Of a stretch of DNA of 64,000 nt, positions 21,479 to 30,713 are shown in pieces. Position 1 is the first letter of the stretch. The number at the start of each line of letters is the position of its first letter. A program made the translations under genes and the position numbers. This DNA comes from Rhizobium bangladeshense (lineage in GTDB: Bacteria; Pseudomonadota; Alphaproteobacteria; Rhizobiales; Rhizobiaceae): assembly GCF_001662075.1 (NCBI RefSeq), contig NZ_LYPL01000007.1, positions 62,001-126,000 on the forward strand, given 5' to 3'. Under the pieces are notes generated by a model. It made no database searches, was not told where the DNA came from, and saw nothing but the letters and a program-made list of their open reading frames with translations.

Positions 21479-21786
21479 GCCCTCCCTGGAGGCTCTTCGC
21501 CGATCATCTGCGCCTGACTGTACGGCTGACGCCGAATGGCGGGCGCAACGCGTTCGACGGCGTTGAGACGGACAGCCAAGGCGAGACTTATCTGAAGGCG
21601 CGCGTCACCGCCGTTCCGGAAAAAGGAAAGGCCAATAAAGCCCTGATCGCGCTCGTTTCCAAATCGGTCGGCGTTGCCAAATCCAGCGTCAGCCTCGTTT
21701 CCGGCGAAACCGCGCGCAAAAAAATCCTCCGGATCGAGGGTGACCCGGAGGATTTGGCAAAAAAGCTTGAAACACTTTCAGGCTGA
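21475..21786 (+). CDS. DUF167 / YggU-family protein
   Basis: About 103-aa UPF0235 protein. The family pattern [13 protein letters not shown], then [24 protein letters not shown] and [12 protein letters not shown], is complete. Function is unknown, although it is nearly always next to yggT. I place the start at the TTG at 21475, giving (M)[11 protein letters not shown] and a TTGA overlap with the yggT stop; an ATG at 21448 would add nine residues antiparallel to no known homology. Confidence 0.88.
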   Translation: MSPPWRLFADHLRLTVRLTPNGGRNAFDGVETDSQGETYLKARVTAVPEKGKANKALIALVSKSVGVAKSSVSLVSGETARKKILRIEGDPEDLAKKLETLSG

Positions 21787-21790
21787 GCGA

Positions 21791-22327
21791 TCAGCCTTTC
21801 GTCTTCTTGGCACGCTCGATGGCCTCGAGGATAAGGGCGCCGGCTTCGCCGGAATCGCCCCAGCCGAAAATCTTCACCCACTTGCCGGGCTCCAGATCCT
21901 TGTAATGCTCGAAAAAGTGCTCGATCTGCTTCAGCGTGATCTCGGGAAGATCGGTATAATCCTTCACCTTCTCATAGCGCAGCGTCAGCTTCGGCGACGG
22001 CACGGCAATGATCTTCTCGTCCTTGCCCGAGTTGTCTTCCATCTTCAGGACGCCGATCGGGCGCACGTTGATGACGCAGCCGGGAACGAGCGGGCGGGTG
22101 CTGGCGATCAGCACGTCGATCGGGTCGCCATCTTCCGACAGCGTGTGCGGCACGAAACCGTAATTGCCCGGATAGGTCATGGGCGTATAGAGGAAGCGAT
22201 CGACGACCAGCGTGCCGGCGTCCTTATCCATTTCATACTTGATCGGATGACCGCCGACCGGAACCTCGACAATAACGTTGACGTCTTCAGGGGGATTATT
22301 ACCGATGGAAACGGCGTCGATGCGCAT
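21791..22327 (-). CDS. ppa: Inorganic pyrophosphatase (family I)
   Basis: 178-aa soluble enzyme hydrolysing pyrophosphate, pulling biosynthetic reactions forward. The active-site signature EDGDPIDVL holds the metal-binding aspartates; [12 protein letters not shown] and [17 protein letters not shown] are further conserved blocks. The ATG at 22327 is preceded by AGGAGT. Its stop lies 4 bases from the convergent DUF167 stop. Confidence 0.96.
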   Translation of the reverse strand: MRIDAVSIGNNPPEDVNVIVEVPVGGHPIKYEMDKDAGTLVVDRFLYTPMTYPGNYGFVPHTLSEDGDPIDVLIASTRPLVPGCVINVRPIGVLKMEDNSGKDEKIIAVPSPKLTLRYEKVKDYTDLPEITLKQIEHFFEHYKDLEPGKWVKIFGWGDSGEAGALILEAIERAKKTKG

Positions 22328-22476
22328 ACGAAACTCCTGCGAGGTTGAATTGCTCGCAGCCAGATAATCAGTTTCATGCGGCAACGCAACATTGGAGATC
22401 ACCAATGCGTGATGGCGTCGGCACCCAACCACATCAAAATTCTAGCAGGAGATGAGCGAACTGCAGGCTGGACGGC

Positions 22477-22983
22477 TCAGTTCCAGATGAAGCCGATTTT
22501 CTTCAACTGCTTGTGGTCGAAACTTTCCATGCCTTCGCAGAAATCGATCCCGCCGTGATGGCGGTAAAAGCGGCTGGCGGTCTCGTTTTCCTCGAGGCAC
22601 CAAACGACCAGCCCATTGCAGCCGAGTGACTTCAACAACCGGCGCGCCTCGCCGAACAGCATACGGCCGAGACCGATGCCCTGATATTCGGGACGAAGGT
22701 AGAGCTCGTAGATCTCGCCTTCCTGCGGCAAAGCGCGGGCGCGGTTGAGTCCGAGCGTCGCATAACCGGCGACCGTTCCGGCGACATCGAGAACCAGCAA
22801 TGTTGCAGGTCCGCGCGTTGCCTTGCGCCACCAGTTTTCGCCGCGTCGCTCGATCATCTGCGTCAGGGCGCGATGCGGAATGATGCCTGCGTAAGTGTGC
22901 TGCCAGGCGAGCCTATGGGTTTCCGATATGGCTCGGGCATCGTGCGGTTCAGCCCGCCGGACATCGATCGACAACGTCTTCAT
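22477..22983 (-). CDS. GNAT-family N-acetyltransferase
   Basis: 168-aa acetyltransferase with the acetyl-CoA motif A in IYELYLRPEYQGIGLGRMLF (about residues 87-106), where Q-G-I-G binds the pyrophosphate. The N-terminus MKTLSIDVRRAEPHDARAIS and the C-terminal VVWCLEENETASRFYRHHGG are typical. The substrate is unknown. The ATG at 22983 was preferred over one 17 codons upstream. Two CtrA-like motifs lie upstream, at 23013-23020 and 23081-23096. Confidence 0.85.
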   Translation of the reverse strand: MKTLSIDVRRAEPHDARAISETHRLAWQHTYAGIIPHRALTQMIERRGENWWRKATRGPATLLVLDVAGTVAGYATLGLNRARALPQEGEIYELYLRPEYQGIGLGRMLFGEARRLLKSLGCNGLVVWCLEENETASRFYRHHGGIDFCEGMESFDHKQLKKIGFIWN

Positions 22984-23012
22984 AACGTTTACTCTGGTCC
23001 TGCCGGGGGCAA

Positions 23013-23020
23013 TTAACCAT
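23013..23020 (+). promoter_or_regulatory. CtrA half-site motif TTAACCAT
   Basis: TTAACCAT, a form of the CtrA half-site reported for rhizobia and Caulobacter, lies 30 bases upstream of the GNAT start. On its own an 8-base match is weak; it gains weight from the full box 60 bases further upstream. Confidence 0.3.
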
Positions 23021-23080
23021 ACGCGATGACGCATTCGGCTCGATTGCCCACAGACTTAACATGTGGACGACAGTCAAAAT

Positions 23081-23096
23081 TTAACGCTTTTTTAAC
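23081..23096 (+). promoter_or_regulatory. CtrA-type box TTAA-N7-TTAAC
   Basis: TTAA-CGCTTTT-TTAAC matches the CtrA consensus. It lies about 98 bases upstream of the GNAT start (minus strand) and outside the typA terminator. The GNAT gene is the only gene that starts from this interval. Confidence 0.45.
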
Positions 23097-23131
23097 GATT
23101 GTCACAAGTCGGAATCGACGCAGCGCACAAT

Positions 23132-23162
23132 AAAAAACCCCGGCGCGGAGGCCGGGGTTTTT
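23132..23162 (-). terminator. Intrinsic terminator of typA
   Basis: GC-rich stem CCCCGGC / GCCGGGG with a 6-base loop, flanked by an A-run and a T-run, so it can work in both directions. It starts 20 bases past the typA stop. Confidence 0.9.
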
Positions 23163-23181
23163 AAGGAGTAACTCCAGACGC

Positions 23182-25002
23182 TCAGAGAGCCGCCTTGGTC
23201 TTTTCGAACCGCTTGCGGTCGTTGGCGTCGAGATACATCTTGCGCAGGCGGATGGACTTCGGCGTCACTTCGACCAGTTCGTCTTCCTGGATCCAGGAGA
23301 GCGCGCGCTCGAGCGTCATGCGGATCGGCGGGGTAAGCTTGACGGCTTCATCCTTGCCGGCGGCGCGGATGTTGGTCAGCTTCTTGCCCTTCAGTACGTT
23401 GACTTCGAGGTCGTTGTCGCGCGTATGGATGCCGATGATCATGCCCATATAGACCTTTTCGCCGGCATCGATGATCATCGGGCCGCGGTCTTCCAGGTTG
23501 AACAATGCATAGGCAACGGCTTCGCCGGCTTCATTGGCGAGCAGCACGCCGTTGACGCGGCCGCCGATCTCACCCTTGTAGGGCTGATAGCTGTGGAACA
23601 GGCGGTTCATGATCGCCGTGCCGCGCGTATCCGTCAGCAGTTCCGACTGATAGCCGATCAGCCCGCGGGTCGGCGCGTAGAAAACGAGACGGACGCGGTT
23701 GCCGCCCGACGGACGAAGCTCGACCATTTCGGCCTTGCGCTCCGACATCTTCTGCACGACCACGCCGGAATGTTCTTCGTCGACGTCGATCAGGACTTCT
23801 TCGATCGGCTCCAGGAGCTGGCCGCTCTCATCCTTGTGCATGACGACGCGCGGACGCGAAACGGCAAGCTCGAAGCCTTCGCGGCGCATGTTTTCGATCA
23901 GGACGGCGAGTTGAAGTTCGCCGCGGCCGGAGACGAAGAAACTATCCTTGTCGGCGCTTTCCTCGATCTTCAGCGCGACGTTCCCTTCGGCTTCCTTGAA
24001 CAGGCGGTCGCGGATGACGCGGCTGGTGACCTTGTCACCTTCGGTGCCGGCCAGCGGCGAGTCGTTGACGATGAAGGACATGGTAACGGTCGGCGGGTCG
24101 ATCGGCTGCGCCTTCAGGGCTTCCGTCACGGACGGATCGCAGAACGTATCGGCGACGGTGCCCTTGGAGAGCCCGGCGATCGCGACGATGTCGCCGGCAT
24201 GCGCTTCTTCGATCGGCTGACGCTCGATGCCGCGAAACGCGAGGATCTTGGAAATGCGGCCCTGTTCGATCAGCTTGCCGTCCTGTCCAAGAACCTTGAC
24301 GGCCTGGTTCGGCTTGATCGAGCCGGACGCGATGCGGCCGGTGATGATGCGGCCGAGGAAGTTGTTGGCCTCGAGGATGGTGCCGATCATCCGGAACGGC
24401 CCTTCCTCGACCTTCGGCTCGGGCACGTGCTTGACGACGAGGTCGAGCAGCGGCGCGAGGCCTTGGTCAGTCGGGCCTGCCGGATCATAGTTCATCCAGC
24501 CGGCGCGGCCGGAACCGTAGAGGATCGGGAAGTCGAGCTGCTCGTCGGTCGCATCGAGCGCAGCGAAAAGATCGAAAACTTCGTTGACCACTTCGTCGGC
24601 GCGGGCGTCGGGACGGTCGATCTTGTTGATGGCAACGATCGGGCGCAGGCCGACCTTGAGGGCCTTGCCGACGACGAACTTGGTCTGCGGCATCGGGCCC
24701 TCGGCCGCGTCCACGAGAACGATCGCGCCGTCCACCATCGACAGAATGCGCTCGACCTCACCGCCGAAGTCGGCGTGGCCGGGCGTGTCGACGATGTTGA
24801 TGCGGGTATCCTTCCACTCGATCGAGGTCGCCTTGGCGAGAATGGTGATGCCGCGCTCTTTTTCGATGTCGTTGGAGTCCATCACGCGCTCCATGACGCG
24901 CTGGTTCTCACGGAACGAGCCGGATTGTTTCAGAAGCTCGTCAACAAGGGTGGTCTTGCCATGGTCAACGTGCGCGATGATCGCGATGTTGCGAAGTGCC
25001 AT
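23182..25002 (-). CDS. typA: Translational GTPase TypA/BipA
   Basis: 606-aa ribosome-associated GTPase used in ribosome assembly and stress adaptation. The P-loop is IIAHVDHGKTTLVDELLKQSG's core AHVDHGKT (residues 11-18); switch II is DTPGHADFGGEVER, and NKIDRPDAR sets guanine specificity. EF-G-like domains III and V and the BipA-specific C-terminal domain (NVLKGKKLTNIRAAGKDEA) are present. A strong terminator follows; it is monocistronic. Confidence 0.97.
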   Translation of the reverse strand: MALRNIAIIAHVDHGKTTLVDELLKQSGSFRENQRVMERVMDSNDIEKERGITILAKATSIEWKDTRINIVDTPGHADFGGEVERILSMVDGAIVLVDAAEGPMPQTKFVVGKALKVGLRPIVAINKIDRPDARADEVVNEVFDLFAALDATDEQLDFPILYGSGRAGWMNYDPAGPTDQGLAPLLDLVVKHVPEPKVEEGPFRMIGTILEANNFLGRIITGRIASGSIKPNQAVKVLGQDGKLIEQGRISKILAFRGIERQPIEEAHAGDIVAIAGLSKGTVADTFCDPSVTEALKAQPIDPPTVTMSFIVNDSPLAGTEGDKVTSRVIRDRLFKEAEGNVALKIEESADKDSFFVSGRGELQLAVLIENMRREGFELAVSRPRVVMHKDESGQLLEPIEEVLIDVDEEHSGVVVQKMSERKAEMVELRPSGGNRVRLVFYAPTRGLIGYQSELLTDTRGTAIMNRLFHSYQPYKGEIGGRVNGVLLANEAGEAVAYALFNLEDRGPMIIDAGEKVYMGMIIGIHTRDNDLEVNVLKGKKLTNIRAAGKDEAVKLTPPIRMTLERALSWIQEDELVEVTPKSIRLRKMYLDANDRKRFEKTKAAL

Positions 25003-25112
25003 ATGTCATAATCTCTGAGGCTGGGGCGCTACGCCAAGTGGACGCGCCATTTACGTTTGGCGCGCTCTTACCGTTTTTTTCGCGATTGCGAAAGGGGGTC
25101 GCGCGCGAAAGC

Positions 25113-25138
25113 TGCGGCATGGCTGTCGCCATGCCGCA
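25113..25138 (-). terminator. Hairpin downstream of the M3 oligopeptidase
   Basis: Perfect 10-base arms TGCGGCATGG / CCATGCCGCA with a 6-base loop, 24 bases past the peptidase stop. Only three T residues follow on the minus strand, so it is a moderate terminator candidate. Confidence 0.5.
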
Positions 25139-25161
25139 CGGGTCTCTGTCATCAAATTGTC

Positions 25162-27249
25162 TCAAGCGTCGCTGCCTGTCAATTCCTCGAAGGTCGCAAG
25201 TCCCTTCTTGACGAGCATCGCATCCGGCCTCGGCAGCTTGCCGCGGAAGCCCCTATAGGCATCCTCCGGATCGACCGAGCCGCCGGTGGAATAGATGTTT
25301 TCCTTGAGCTTTTTCGCCATCTCGCCGTTGAAGGCGTCGCCCGTCTCCTCGAAGGCAGCAAAGGCGTCGGCGTCGAGCACCTCGGACCACATGTAGGAAT
25401 AATAGCCGGCCGAGTAGCCGCCGGAGAAGATGTGCTGGAAGTGCGGTGTGGCGTGGCGCATGACGATCGATTTCGGCATGTCGATCTCGGCCAGCACCTC
25501 CGCCTGCACTGCCATTGGGTCCTCGACCGCCTCGCGCGTATGGAAGGCCATGTCGACCAGCGCCGACGAGGTGAACTCGACGGTGTTGAAGCCGGCATTG
25601 AAGGTGCGGGCCGCCAGCACCTTGTCGAGCAGCGCCTGCGGCATCGGTTCGCCGGTTTCGAAATGCACGGCATAGCGCTTCAGGATATCGGGTACCGTCA
25701 GCCAGTGCTCGTAGAGCTGCGACGGCAGTTCGACGAAATCGCGCGAGACGCCGGTGCCGGAAACCGAGGGATAGGTGACATTCGAAAGCATGCCATGCAG
25801 CGCATGGCCGAATTCGTGGAACAGCGTGCGCGCATCGTCGAGCGACAGCAGCGCCGGCTTGCCTTCGGCCGGCTTGGCAAAATTGCAGACATTGTAGATG
25901 ATCGGCAATTCGCCGTGGCGGCCGTTCTTCAGTTCGAGCTTGTGCTGCGATTGCAGCGAGCTCATCCAGGCGCCTGATCGTTTCGAACCGCGGGCGAAAT
26001 AGTCGCCGAGGAACAGGGCGACCAGCCTGTCCTCGCGGTCCCTGATTTCGAACACCCTCACGTCAGGGTGATAAGCGGCGACGCCCTTCTTCTCGACTGC
26101 ATGGATGCCGAACAGCCGACCGGCGACGTCGAAGCAGGCCTCGATGATCTTCTCGAGCTGCAGATAGGGCTTGAGCTCGGCCTCGGAGAAATCGAACTTC
26201 CTTGCCCGGATCTTTTCGGAATAGTGGCGCCAGTCCCAGGGCATGACCTCGTGGTTCCGGCCCTCTTCGGCGATCAGCGCAGCGATGTCGATCTCCTCCT
26301 CCCCGGCGCGCTTCACCGCCCGCGCCCAGACCGCCTTCAGCAGGCCGTTCACCGCTTCCGCCGTCTTCGCCATGGTGTTGTCGAGCTTCAGCTCGGCGAA
26401 ATTGCCGTAGCCGAGCAAGCTCGCCACCTGATGGCGCAGCGCCAGCATTTCCCGAATGACGGCGCGATTGTCCGTCTCTCCGCCGTTTTCGCCGCGCGCC
26501 ACCCAAGCCTTGAAGGCCTGCTCGCGCAAATCACGGCGCTCGGAGAAGGTGAGGAACGGCTCGATGATCGAACGTGACAGTGTCACCGCGAATCTGCCCT
26601 CCTCGCCGCGCTCGCGCGCCGCCGCAGCCATCGCGTCGCGCAGGAATTCCGGCAATCCGTCGAGCTCGGGCCCATCGGAAAGCACCAAGGCCCAGGCCTT
26701 TTCGTCGGCCAGCACGTTCTGGCCGAATTGCGTTCCGAGGCCGGCAAGCCTTTCGTTGATTTCGGCAAGTCTCTCCTGCTCGGCCTTCTCGAGCTTGGCG
26801 CCCGACTTGACGAAGCTCTTCCAATGGCGTTCCAGCACCCGCGTCTGTTCCAGCGTCAGGCCGAGGCTCCCGCGCTTCTCCCAGAGCGTGTCGATGCGTG
26901 CAAAAAGCGCGGCATTCATGCCGATCTTCGAATAGTGGCGCGACATCTTCGGCGAGATCTCCCGCTCCAGCGCCTGGATCACATCATTGGTATGCGCACC
27001 TGCCTTGTTCCAGAACAGCGCCGAAACGCGCGACAGCGCATCGCCGGCAATCTCCAGCGCCGTGACCGTGTTGTCGAAGGTCGGCGCATCGCTGTTCCCG
27101 GCGATCTCGTCGATTTCCTGTTCATGCGCGGCCAGCGCCGCATCGAAGGCGGCAGCAAAATCGCCGTCATCGATGGCGTCGAAACGCGGCAGGCCGTGCA
27201 GGCCGTCCCAATTGGTGAGCGCCGGATTGAAATCATGGGGAGAAGGCAT
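25162..27249 (-). CDS. M3-family metallopeptidase (oligopeptidase A / Dcp-like)
   Basis: 695-aa zinc peptidase of the thimet oligopeptidase family that degrades short peptides in the cytoplasm. The zinc site HEFGH is in LFHEFGHALHGML, with the third ligand Glu in the following helix region. The N-terminal helical lid begins MPSPHDFNPALTNWDGLHGLP. The ATG at 27249 was selected by homology; 52 upstream in-frame codons have none. Within the family it resembles peptidyl-dipeptidase Dcp and PrlC; I cannot choose between them. Confidence 0.92.
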   Translation of the reverse strand: MPSPHDFNPALTNWDGLHGLPRFDAIDDGDFAAAFDAALAAHEQEIDEIAGNSDAPTFDNTVTALEIAGDALSRVSALFWNKAGAHTNDVIQALEREISPKMSRHYSKIGMNAALFARIDTLWEKRGSLGLTLEQTRVLERHWKSFVKSGAKLEKAEQERLAEINERLAGLGTQFGQNVLADEKAWALVLSDGPELDGLPEFLRDAMAAAARERGEEGRFAVTLSRSIIEPFLTFSERRDLREQAFKAWVARGENGGETDNRAVIREMLALRHQVASLLGYGNFAELKLDNTMAKTAEAVNGLLKAVWARAVKRAGEEEIDIAALIAEEGRNHEVMPWDWRHYSEKIRARKFDFSEAELKPYLQLEKIIEACFDVAGRLFGIHAVEKKGVAAYHPDVRVFEIRDREDRLVALFLGDYFARGSKRSGAWMSSLQSQHKLELKNGRHGELPIIYNVCNFAKPAEGKPALLSLDDARTLFHEFGHALHGMLSNVTYPSVSGTGVSRDFVELPSQLYEHWLTVPDILKRYAVHFETGEPMPQALLDKVLAARTFNAGFNTVEFTSSALVDMAFHTREAVEDPMAVQAEVLAEIDMPKSIVMRHATPHFQHIFSGGYSAGYYSYMWSEVLDADAFAAFEETGDAFNGEMAKKLKENIYSTGGSVDPEDAYRGFRGKLPRPDAMLVKKGLATFEELTGSDA

Positions 27250-27397
27250 GGGAGAATCCTTTTGGTATGCGACTGGATGGATCAATATAGGAGGGCCGCC
27301 ATGGAATTGGTATGTTTCGGCAGCCAGGCTTTTGTCTCGCGCCCAGCAATCTGATGCACGCCAGCCAAATTGGTGGACAAGCCTTGTCACGTGCAAA

Positions 27398-27413
27398 TTA
27401 ACCATTTGTTAAC
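27398..27413 (+). promoter_or_regulatory. CtrA-type box TTAA-N7-TTAAC
   Basis: TTAA-CCATTTG-TTAAC is a perfect full CtrA box and also contains TTAACCAT. It lies 65 bases upstream of the gene at 27478. A possible promoter TTGACG-N17-CTAGTT starts three bases beyond it, so the box sits where an activator would contact RNA polymerase. Confidence 0.55.
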
Positions 27414-27477
27414 GATTGACGCGAATCACGCGCAAGCGCTAGTTTCCGGGTGATCTTCCTGCCAGGGGACATGCGCC

Positions 27478-27909
27478 ATGGAAATTTTTTCCCTGCGGTC
27501 TTCTCAGAGTTTGCTATTTAAAAACAACCCCAATAACGCAAAAAATTCGAAGACTGTCGATATTCACATCGAGATCAAGGCTCCGGCCCCCGTCTCGTTC
27601 CAGATCGAAGACAATCCCGACGAGGGGCCCGATTTTACTGCCGTCAGCCCCGGAGAGCTGCGCACTTACGCCCGCCAAAGCTTCGACAGCGGCGTGATCG
27701 ATCAGAACACCTACGCCGCGATCTCCGAGCCTCTGCCGATGCACGCAATCGATCCGCTCGGCAACATCATCGACCTCTCCGGCGTCACCGACGGCACGAG
27801 CTTTAATTTCCTCGATTATTACAGGAACCAGCTGCAGGTCGCCATGTCGATCGGTAATTCCAACGACGTTCAGACGCTGAAATCGATCGTCAATTTCCTG
27901 GATGGCTGA
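27478..27909 (+). CDS. Hypothetical protein, rhizobial
   Basis: 143 aa, no family recognised. It has no signal peptide or membrane segment. The first 40 residues are Asn/Ser/Lys-rich, then come an acidic stretch (SFQIEDNPDEGPDFTAV) and a mixed alpha/beta C-terminal half with SFNFLDYYRNQLQVAMSIGN and LKSIVNFLDG. Codon use in the second half matches chromosomal genes, which supports it being real. A CtrA-type box lies upstream. Its stop abuts that of the convergent LysE gene with one base between. Confidence 0.7.
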   Translation: MEIFSLRSSQSLLFKNNPNNAKNSKTVDIHIEIKAPAPVSFQIEDNPDEGPDFTAVSPGELRTYARQSFDSGVIDQNTYAAISEPLPMHAIDPLGNIIDLSGVTDGTSFNFLDYYRNQLQVAMSIGNSNDVQTLKSIVNFLDG

Positions 27910-27910
27910 A

Positions 27911-28552
27911 TCAGGCCTTGCGCCAGCCGATGAGGCCGGGCGTCGCGTGCCATAACGCTTGGGCGGCAAAACCCATGAAGAGGACGCCGGAGCAGCGCAC
28001 GATCAGCCGTTCATGGGCGCGATAGAAGCGCCGCACGGCGCCTGCGCCGATAATGCCGATCAGGATGACGTCGGCCGTCACGAATCCCAGGAAGGACACG
28101 CCGAGAAGCACCGGCAGTGCCTCGAAATCGAGCGCGCCGGCAGAACCGGCGACCAACGCGGTGAAGGTGGCGAGCGCCACCGGATAACCCTTCGGATTGG
28201 TGACGCCGAAGATCAGGCCGCGGCGAAACGGCCGCTCGACCATGACAAGCGGCTGCCCCTCCGCTTTCGGCTTGGCATTGACCGCGCTCCAGCCGATCCA
28301 CGCGAGGTAGAAACCGCAGGCGAGACCGAGCAGATCGAAGACGAAGGTCCCGATCGTCTTCGCGCCGACGATCGCGATCAGCGCAAGCGACGACCAGATC
28401 AGATCCCCGACCAGATGTCCCATCATGAAGAAGGCCCCGGCCTTGCGCCCCTGCCCGGCGCCGATGCCGAGCAGCTGCAGGAAGGCGGGTCCGGGAATGA
28501 GCACATAGAAAAGCGCCGCCAGGAAGGCGCCGAACAGCAGGGACTGCGTCAT
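27911..28552 (-). CDS. LysE/RhtB-family amino-acid exporter
   Basis: 213-aa membrane protein with about six membrane segments. The family opening ALFYVLIPGPAFLQLLGIGAGQGRKAG contains the conserved PGP motif (about residues 17-19). GVTNPKGYPVALATF is the second signature. It exports amino acids or related compounds; the substrate is not predictable. The ATG at 28552 places the first membrane segment at the N-terminus; an in-frame ATG 13 codons upstream is less likely. Confidence 0.88.
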   Translation of the reverse strand: MTQSLLFGAFLAALFYVLIPGPAFLQLLGIGAGQGRKAGAFFMMGHLVGDLIWSSLALIAIVGAKTIGTFVFDLLGLACGFYLAWIGWSAVNAKPKAEGQPLVMVERPFRRGLIFGVTNPKGYPVALATFTALVAGSAGALDFEALPVLLGVSFLGFVTADVILIGIIGAGAVRRFYRAHERLIVRCSGVLFMGFAAQALWHATPGLIGWRKA

Positions 28553-29227
28553 GGAAATGCTCCGGAGGATATTGATCGCAGAGTAAGCCATCCGCGGCGT
28601 CGGTCAAGGCGGTTGAACGTCCGATCGGGTAATGAGCGCCATCAGGGCGGCTTCTGCCCAAACGGCCATCTGCTTCTAGCCAGGTGAGAGAGCCTCAACA
28701 ATTTGGCAACACTCTTCTGCAACGTTTCCGCTTTAATTTCATGATCATGGATATGGGTGCGAATTTGAAAGCAATTCATTCGAGGCCCTCGCGACGAGCG
28801 TCAAATCGTTTGGGCAACGACAAGCTAGGCCGGTGCTCGGTTGGTGGTCTGCTCGCGAAGGAGAGGAACGTCTCGTTCGCAGCGACGGAGCATGCGTCCG
28901 TTTTCTCGGTTTCGCCAGTCGGGATGATGAACGCGGCAGAGAAACGACAGGCGCTGGATGCGGTTCGAAGCGACAGGTGCCAATCGCTCAATACAACTGT
29001 ACGTGCAGCAGCGTGATGTCTTTAACCCTTCCGGTTCCCGCCTCTTAATCTGGCGTCTTGATTACGCCTTTTCCTTGCAAACTTCTGGACAGTTGCGCAT
29101 CAAAGGGCTTTACACAGCTCACGGTTACGACAGCGCCGCAGCACGGACTGTCTGGCTTGAGCGATCCTAAGTCCACTGTTGTCCAAGTGGGGTCAAAGAC
29201 GCCGGCAGGTAGGAGCAATGTGGTCGC
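28553..29227. other. Gene-poor stretch of 675 bases
   Basis: No supportable gene. Short open frames on both strands (for example plus 28684-29016) have no ribosome site or recognisable family and an atypical composition. There is no terminal inverted repeat, tRNA or clear terminator. It may be decayed coding sequence or hold a small RNA. Confidence 0.5.
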
Positions 29228-30526
29228 TTAGTCCTGGCGCGACTGCTTGATCTCGACAGGCGTCCTCATGATGATTTCCCGGTGCGGGAACGGGATCGAC
29301 ACGCCGGCTTCCTTGAACGCGTCCCAAAGCGCCATCAACACCTGGCCCCTGACATTCGTCAGACCATTTGCGGGATCGGAGATCCAGAAGCGGAGCCGGA
29401 AATCAAGCGACGAAGCGCCAAAAGATGTAAGCCAGCATACCGGCGCCCTGTAGTCGTTGGCAACGCGATCCACCGTAGAGGCAGTCGCGATTGCGATTCG
29501 AGCGACTTCATGTGGATCGCTGTCATAAGCCGTACCGAAGTCGACGTCGATCCTGACATAGTCACTGGAGAACGACCAGTTGACGACCTGTTGGGAAATG
29601 AAGTCCTCGTTGGGGATCAGGTATTCTTTGCCGTCACGCGTAATGACCGAGACGAACCGCGAGCGCAAATCGCGGATCGAACCGAAGGTATCTCCGAGCG
29701 TGATCGTGTCGCCTGGCTTGATGGATTTATCGAGCAGGATGATGATGCCCGAGATGAAGTTCGATACGACCTTCTGAAGGCCGAAGCCTATTCCGACGCC
29801 GACTGCGCCGGAAAATACGGTCAACGCCGTAAGGTCGATGCCAGTCGCTGACAAGGCAATTGCGCCGGCGATCATGATCAAGCCGATTTTTATGAACTTG
29901 CTGATCAGGACCTTGATCGATGGCGAAAGATCGCCCGACCTCTGCACCCAACGGGACAGGACATTGCCGACGAGAACCGCCACCCAGATGAGCGCGACGG
30001 CCAAGACGACCGCTTTCAGCACAAGGAGAAGTGAAAGCCGCACGGCCCCCAGATTGACAGCCAGGCCATCGAGCGCGGAAAGCACCGGGCCGTCAAGCCG
30101 AAGCGCGTACAGCGCGACGTAGCTCCAACTGACGATGGCGACCGTGCGCGACAAGGTAGGATTATGGATAATCTTGGTCAGCACGGAGATGATGAACCAC
30201 GCCGCCGTCAGCGTCAGGGCAGTCGCCACGAGCCACCGTTGCGACGGCCAGGTGTTTTGGGTGAGGGCGACGTTTGCAAGCCACAGCCATACCGCAAGAA
30301 AGAGCCACTTCAAGCGCCGCATGAAGGCGATGATGACGCGCAAGAGGTCCGGATTACCTTTGATGCGCCTGGCTTTCGCTTCCAACGCGGGTTCAGTGCG
30401 TGATGCGAGGAACGACGCTGCGACGTAACCGACGGCGATAATCCCGAATTGGTAGAGCGTCCATTCGCTGAAGACAAACGTTCGGAACCACTGTTCGAAC
30501 GCGTCGATTGTCTGCCTGACATCCAT
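29228..30526 (-). CDS. Mechanosensitive ion channel (MscS family)
   Basis: 432-aa inner-membrane channel with about six membrane segments before the MscS core. The pore helix is VFSGAVGVGIGFGLQKVVSNF, and ISGIIILLDKSIKPGDTITLGD enters the beta domain. The cytoplasmic part ends in FPHREIIMRTPVEI, matching the family pattern IPFPQR-like. It releases solutes under osmotic down-shock; extra N-terminal helices suggest the larger YnaI/YbdG-type. It stands alone next to a gene-poor stretch, with codon use less GC-biased than its neighbours. Confidence 0.9.
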   Translation of the reverse strand: MDVRQTIDAFEQWFRTFVFSEWTLYQFGIIAVGYVAASFLASRTEPALEAKARRIKGNPDLLRVIIAFMRRLKWLFLAVWLWLANVALTQNTWPSQRWLVATALTLTAAWFIISVLTKIIHNPTLSRTVAIVSWSYVALYALRLDGPVLSALDGLAVNLGAVRLSLLLVLKAVVLAVALIWVAVLVGNVLSRWVQRSGDLSPSIKVLISKFIKIGLIMIAGAIALSATGIDLTALTVFSGAVGVGIGFGLQKVVSNFISGIIILLDKSIKPGDTITLGDTFGSIRDLRSRFVSVITRDGKEYLIPNEDFISQQVVNWSFSSDYVRIDVDFGTAYDSDPHEVARIAIATASTVDRVANDYRAPVCWLTSFGASSLDFRLRFWISDPANGLTNVRGQVLMALWDAFKEAGVSIPFPHREIIMRTPVEIKQSRQD

Positions 30527-30655
30527 GGTTCCGGCCTTTATAGCCCTTCAAGGCAGATAAAGGCGTCGACACGATTTTTGTTCAATTATCCACATCCGGG
30601 GCATCTGGTGATCTCAACTATTTTGAGATGAGTGACAATTGCCGCTGCTTCCACG

Positions 30656-30684
30656 AAAACGCCCGCGCGGCAAAGCCGGCGGGC
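30656..30684 (-). terminator. Intrinsic terminator of argG
   Basis: Outer arms GCCCGC / GCGGGC (30661-30666 and 30679-30684) with an inner CGGC / GCCG stem, followed on the minus strand by GTTTT. It lies 30 bases past the argG stop. Confidence 0.75.
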
Positions 30685-30713
30685 GCATTTACAATTCGAA
30701 AGCGAACCGGTAT

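Noticed and set aside
28684..29016. 110-aa plus-strand ORF in the gene-poor stretch
   Set aside because: No ribosome site, no recognisable family and an Arg/Ser-rich composition; both strands are similarly open, so coding is not supported.
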